Notes under the pieces: generated by a model | Databases searched by the model: none | Told to the model about the DNA's origin: nothing | What the model saw: the letters and a program-made list of their open reading frames with translations, nothing else | Translations under genes and position numbers: made by a program | Assembly (NCBI RefSeq): GCF_011397635.1 | Contig: NC_064770.1 | Location: 27,049,603 to 27,113,602, forward strand | Direction of reading: 5' to 3' | Origin: Epinephelus fuscoguttatus | Taxonomy: Eukaryota; Chordata; Actinopteri; Perciformes; Serranidae | Length of the DNA stretch: 64,000 bases | In this document: in pieces, positions 51,775-64,000 of the stretch | Position numbering within the stretch: the stretch's first letter is position 1 | How the letters are laid out: every line of letters starts with the position of its first letter

Positions 51775-52142
51775 TTGTTGTTGGTTGTGAACTGTTCAAA
51801 TTGTGGTTACTGTACTTAGTGTTACTGTAATTTGAAGCATTCTCTGGCACAATAATTTCGTTTGGGATAAATAAAGTTCTGTTAAACTGAACTGAACTGA
51901 GTTCCCCATAATACAGCTGGCCTTTTACTGTTGAGTCCATCAGGTTTGCGATCACCTTAATGAGGACACCCATAGATAATGGGTGAGCTGCTGTATTATG
52001 GGGAACTCAGTTCAGTTCAGTTTAACAGAACTTTATTTATCCCAAATGAAATTATTGTGCCAGAAAATGCTTCAAATTACAGTAACACTAAGTACAGTAA
52101 CCACAATTTGAACAGTTCACAACCAGCAACAACCAGAACAAC
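51775..52142. repeat. About 145-bp inverted repeat (head-to-head retroposon 3' ends)
   Basis: 51775-51920 and 51995-52142 are near-perfect reverse complements. One arm reads GGGATAAATAAAGTTCTGTT; the other reads AACAGAACTTTATTTATCCC. The spacer is about 75 bp. It looks like two opposite copies of one retroposon tail, directly next to the pyrimidine tract. Confidence 0.85.
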
Positions 52143-52631
52143 CAGTAGGTTCCCCAGGTCAGGGCCTCTCACTGGGCCCAGTTTTAGAACAACAGAGTAT
52201 TAAATATCTGGCAAAATATACAAATAAACAAGATAGAGGTGTTCCCAATGAGCAAGGCAAAAACAGTGCATAATAGAGTAACAATAGGAGTATGATGGGT
52301 AGAGTTACTGAAAATGAACTAAAATGGTGGACTGCGCCTGCTAATCAGTGTTATTGAATATAATATAACAGTGAGAAGTGGTATTGCATTTGACTGAGAA
52401 AATAATATTTCACTACACTGACAAGTGATCATGATATTGAAGGCTGACGTCGCACATGATGTTGTTAAAAACATTGCACAAGATATTGAAAAGTAGTGCT
52501 GTGCATCATATGGAGTAATAGTGCACCTGATGTAGGTAAATATTGCCATCAGTGTCCTTTGTTTCAGCTTTCCTCCCTATAGAGGAGGGAGGAGTGGTAA
52601 CTCTTGCATGGCTCCTATTTTTTCAGACATC

Positions 52632-60771
<8,140 letters not shown>

Positions 60772-60850
60772 ACACATGTTGCATCATATCTGTTAGAAAC
60801 ACTTAGCTTTAGTTGTTCTTCTATTCGCAAGTGTGGCTTTTTCTGTTGAA

Positions 60851-60856
60851 AATAAA
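60851..60856 (+). terminator. Polyadenylation signal of dhps-like 2
   Basis: AATAAA lies 80 nt after the stop codon. It is followed about 20 nt later by a GT-rich element (TTTGTGTGTGTGTG), the classic arrangement for cleavage and polyadenylation. Confidence 0.75.
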
Positions 60857-60929
60857 ACAGACCGCAGCAGAGGACTTTGTGTGTGTGTGAATTTTACTGT
60901 CTGATGAGTCATGTTTAAAAGTCTTAGTG

Positions 60930-62855
60930 AAAATAAATTATGAATGGAAAAAGGAGAAAAAAGTCTTAAAACCTTGGAGAGGGAAAATTCTACCCTTACA
61001 AGGAAAGACTGCATCGATAAATACTCTTGTAATTCCTCAGTTTATTTATCTCTTAATGACATTTCCCTCCCCCGAGGCATAAACCTGATATTAAAAGGCA
61101 TTACATTTGTAATTCATACTGAAATGGTGGATTCGATCTAAAAAATACTAAAGCTATTAAATTATCCCTAAAAGCATCCTGGATAAATAAAATTTACCAC
61201 AACAGTCTTTGTAGAATGAGTCAAAATGTATCCTCTATGTACCTATTCATTGATAGTAAAGTGTTTCCAATGTCACCACTTTGAATGGTCATTTAAAAAA
61301 TACATAAGCAAATCTTTTCCCCTCCTTCAAAGATGCATTTAAGTCTTGGTCGAGCTTCCAGACACTGCAGAAGATATCCAAAACCAAATTAAATGGTTGA
61401 AGCACTGTTTATAGATGGAAGCCCTTTTTATGGGAAATACTTGAGAATAATTCAATATTTTTTATAAATGATGTACTAGATAGCACGGAGATCTGCTTTC
61501 ATACCATCAGTTCTGCTGTGTGTACAGTCAGAGATTGTTTTAATTTCAACCAGCTGCTTTCAGCTATCCCAATTAACCGGAAACGGAAATGTATTAGACA
61601 ACAGGTCCAGTGAGTAGCCAGAAATAGTTATCCAAAAAGCTGGGTGGCTTAAACTTTTTCCTTGTTTGTAACTATAACATTGATAAAATCCCTGTTAAAA
61701 TGTCTGCCTTTCATCATCAGGCTTTCTTATCATGGTGTCTCATCTCAACATAATTTTTTACCTCATAACTACTTTATATGGAATAACAAGGACATCTTAT
61801 TCAAACACAAATCTCTTTTTTTGGAAAATTGATTTCACAATAATATTGTATTGGTAAATCAGTTATTCAATAGGGATGGTCTTCTTTTGACTTATGAAGA
61901 GTTTATGTCTGAATATAATATCCCTGTAACACCTGCAGATTATGCCAAAGTCTTTGGTGCAATTCCCTCTGGAATCTGTATGCTGTTTAAATCTCAACCA
62001 AGGATTAATGCTCAGCAGATGCCCTTGTTATCCCCAGCAGACACTCTTGTAGGCAAAGTTTGTTTTTCTGGTTATTCTCGTAACAACAACAGTTCCATAA
62101 GAGCTCTGTTCCAAAGAGATACTACTACATTACTGCATGTGATTTCATATTAGAATCAATTTGTGGATGGTATTACATGGAAGAAGGCCTGCTTTTACCT
62201 AACTGATACTTGGTTACAAATAAAGTTAAGGAAATCTCTTTTAAACTCATTCACAAATTCTATCAGCTAAAAAATATATCAAAAAAAAAAAAAAAAAGAT
62301 TTAAAAAGGAAATTGATGTGAGTTGTAGTTTCTGTGATGACGATCCTGATACTGTTGTTCATTTATTTTGGTATTGCCCTGTTGTTAAAAGATTCTGGCA
62401 GAGCTTATGTGATTTTGTTTGTGATAATATTGATGCTGATTTTGATTTGCTTTGGAAGAATGTAGTGTTTGGTCTCTTAAAAAATGATAATGCACAGAAA
62501 AAAAATACACACATACATGATTCATTTTATTATTATAATGGCCAAATTTCATATTCATCGATGTAAGTTGACGAATAGAAAACCTTACTTTGTTGCTTTT
62601 GACAAAGAGATCAAATGATACATTCACTCAATCCAGTACTCTCAAAACTAAAAGCAATTAGAACTGTGACTGCTTGCACTATGTTAAATATATTTTTGTA
62701 GCTCTCTTTATACTGGTTATGCCCTAGCAGTGTTCTGTGATGTTAATGAAAAAGTACTTTTTTTCATTGTACTTAATAGGCCTATTATTCTTACTATGTA
62801 CTTTTTACCTGTTTTATAAATAAAATAAAAAAAAGAAAAGAAAAGAAATGGTTAT
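60930..62855 (+). mobile_element. 5'-truncated L1/Tx1-type LINE
   Basis: Broken plus-strand frames include TLVGKVCFSGYS (61851-62153) and VSCSFCDDDPDTVVHLFWYC, then PVVKRFWQSLCDFV (62210-62566). The latter is the Cys/His knuckle near the C-terminus of L1-type ORF2. Many stops interrupt the frame. The copy ends in an A-rich tail (AATAAAATAAAAAAAAGAAAAG) at about 62817-62847. It fills the gap between dhps-like 2 and fbxw9. Confidence 0.8.
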
Positions 62856-63018
62856 CCAAAATAAAGATGAATAAAAGAATTTATAATTTTATTTTACTGC
62901 CTTCCCTCATACAATTTGTTTTTTTTTTGGGAAGATGAGCTTAACATTTCGATACTTTGGAAACAATTTTCAGAACAATTTACAAGACGAGCTCTTTGAT
63001 GATGAAAGCTAATGTTGT

Positions 63019-63110
63019 CTTCCGGCGCTGTTTGATGACGTCACGTTTCGACACCGGAAAATGAATATTTTTGTAGTTCGGTCAGGAGTTCGCCAAGGCA
63101 ACGGTCAATA
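63019..63110 (+). promoter_or_regulatory. fbxw9: fbxw9 promoter with CRE and ETS motifs
   Basis: A perfect cAMP-response element TGACGTCA (63036-63043) lies between CTTCCGG (63019-63025) and ACCGGAAA (63053-63060), both ETS-type. There is no TATA box. This is a typical TATA-less housekeeping promoter, unlike the dhps-like genes. The 5'-UTR structure between here and the ATG at 63645 is not resolved. Confidence 0.6.
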
Positions 63111-63644
63111 TTCCTGCACTACATGAGATTTCCGTCTTAATTTAGTTTATATCTTGACAGTGGCTGACCGCTTAGTCACACTGACTCACTCGACGACTTT
63201 TAACCACCGGCTATCACTGTCAACGGCTGGACTTGTTACCAGCGACCAGTATCGTTTGTACTTTAAGCTAACGTTAATCTGCTGTCCGTTAGTAAACATT
63301 ACGTTAATTGTTTGTTCTGTAACGACAGTTTTTGTATTTATTCGACAGACACCTGTTGCTGACACAGTCATCCAGCGAAACCGAAAAGAAAGGGATTTTA
63401 CTCTCGGGCAACGTTAACTAAAGCTTTGCAAAAATATTGTATGTCTGAATTGTAACGTTACCAATGTAGCCGACGCTAAGCTAAGTCCTTAAGAGCTAAC
63501 ATTTTGTCACGTTTCGTTGTCACAGTATTCAAGGTTTTATGTAATAAAACACATACATGCGACAATAGAAAATGGAGGTAGTGTAAAGTAATGTTGGCTG
63601 ATAGTATATGAGTGGTGGTCTTGTGCTGAAAGGGGGAAAAGGTG

Positions 63645-64000
63645 ATGTCTGAGGTCAGGGTTGACTTGTATGAACAGGAGGCAGGGACAAACTGTGACCA
63701 GGGTGGACCCTCTCCTGACCCTGTGAAATCCCCCACTGTGGAAGCTTCTGGGCCTGACCTGCAGGGGTGAGACTTTCTTTCACACCCAATTAACTTGCTG
63801 TATATGAAAGTATATGAGATCACATTTATGTTCATATTCCCTCCAGTCTTCTGCCTGCGGGTCCCCCATCCTCATCAGACGTCAGCCCCTCACCCTCCAC
63901 TGAGACAAGTGGCTTGTTGTCATTACCATGGGAGATGGTGACCCACATTGCCTCACACCTTCCCGCTCAGTGTGTCATCACTGTGCTGCCAAAGGTTAGT
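63645..64000 (+). CDS. fbxw9: F-box/WD-repeat protein 9, N-terminal exons (partial, cut by window edge)
   Basis: FBXW9 is a substrate-receptor F-box protein expected to join SKP1-CUL1 ubiquitin ligases and bind substrate with C-terminal WD40 repeats. Two coding exons are visible: 63645-63766 (from ATG, starting MSEVRVDLYEQEAG) and 63847-63994. They join in phase through GG|T and end in AAG before donor GTTAGT. Residues about 70-91 read LLSLPWEMVTHIASHLPAQC then VITVLPK, the start of an F-box, matching the position and style of FBXW9. WD repeats lie outside the window. Assignment rests on this F-box start plus conserved synteny with TNPO2 and DHPS, so the symbol is probable. Confidence 0.75.

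Noticed and set aside
51236-51973. Long open frames on both strands (184 and 234 codons)
   Set aside because: They are pure low-complexity Phe/Leu/Ser or Lys/Glu/Arg translations of a CT/GA tract, with no splice or start context.
52608-52631. Upstream in-frame ATG of dhps-like 2 as the start
   Set aside because: It lies before the splice acceptor (AG at 52625-52626). The first gene has the homologous acceptor and starts at the MAHH methionine.

Overview
The window is nuclear DNA of a vertebrate, almost certainly a ray-finned (teleost) fish. The evidence is multi-exon genes with GT-AG introns, vertebrate gene families in the order tnpo2 - dhps-like - dhps-like - fbxw9, and a dense load of fish-type transposon remnants (L2, L1 and other LINEs, hAT-like elements and TIR/MITE elements). 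In human, TNPO2, FBXW9 and DHPS are also neighbours and share an orientation (chromosome 19p13, from memory), so this is a conserved block. There is nothing prokaryotic here: no operons, ribosome binding sites or CRISPR.

Layout. 1-1370 is AT-rich intergenic DNA. 1371-2206 is a promoter-like, CpG-richer region with a likely non-coding first exon. 3853-19803 is the complete coding region of tnpo2 (transportin-2), which I rebuilt as 23 coding exons encoding 889 aa. A 3'-UTR intron probably follows (19845-21237). 21238-32200 is mostly intergenic with repeats. 32214-44541 is a first complete deoxyhypusine synthase-like gene (363 aa, 9 coding exons). 44542-50080 is repeat-bearing intergenic DNA. 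50088-60856 is a second complete dhps-like gene (364 aa) with the same exon structure. 60930-62855 is a dead L1-type LINE. 63019-64000 is the promoter and first two coding exons of fbxw9, which runs off the right edge.

The most striking content lies in the tnpo2 introns. I see twelve box C/D snoRNA units or remnants of two families. Three match SNORD41, which human TNPO2 also hosts; their guide next to box D is conserved and should target 28S rRNA at the U41 site. Nine more (six well formed, one with a weak stem, one decayed, and one split by a transposon) belong to a second family. Their D' guide is conserved and complementary to the 28S peptidyl-transferase-centre segment UGAGCUGGGUUU. A thirteenth, unrelated C/D candidate sits in intron 19185-19695. 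tnpo2 therefore looks like a multi-snoRNA host gene, linking a nuclear import receptor transcript to rRNA 2'-O-methylation.

The second notable point is the tandem pair of dhps-like genes between tnpo2 and fbxw9. Both are intact and keep the catalytic lysine and the substrate and NAD-binding residues. Both have a duplicated TATA-box promoter and a non-coding first exon, which is unusual for a housekeeping enzyme. They may be a fish-specific paralogue pair, with the canonical dhps beyond fbxw9; this window cannot show that. All rRNA targets, human residue numbers and synteny statements come from memory and are inference where noted.
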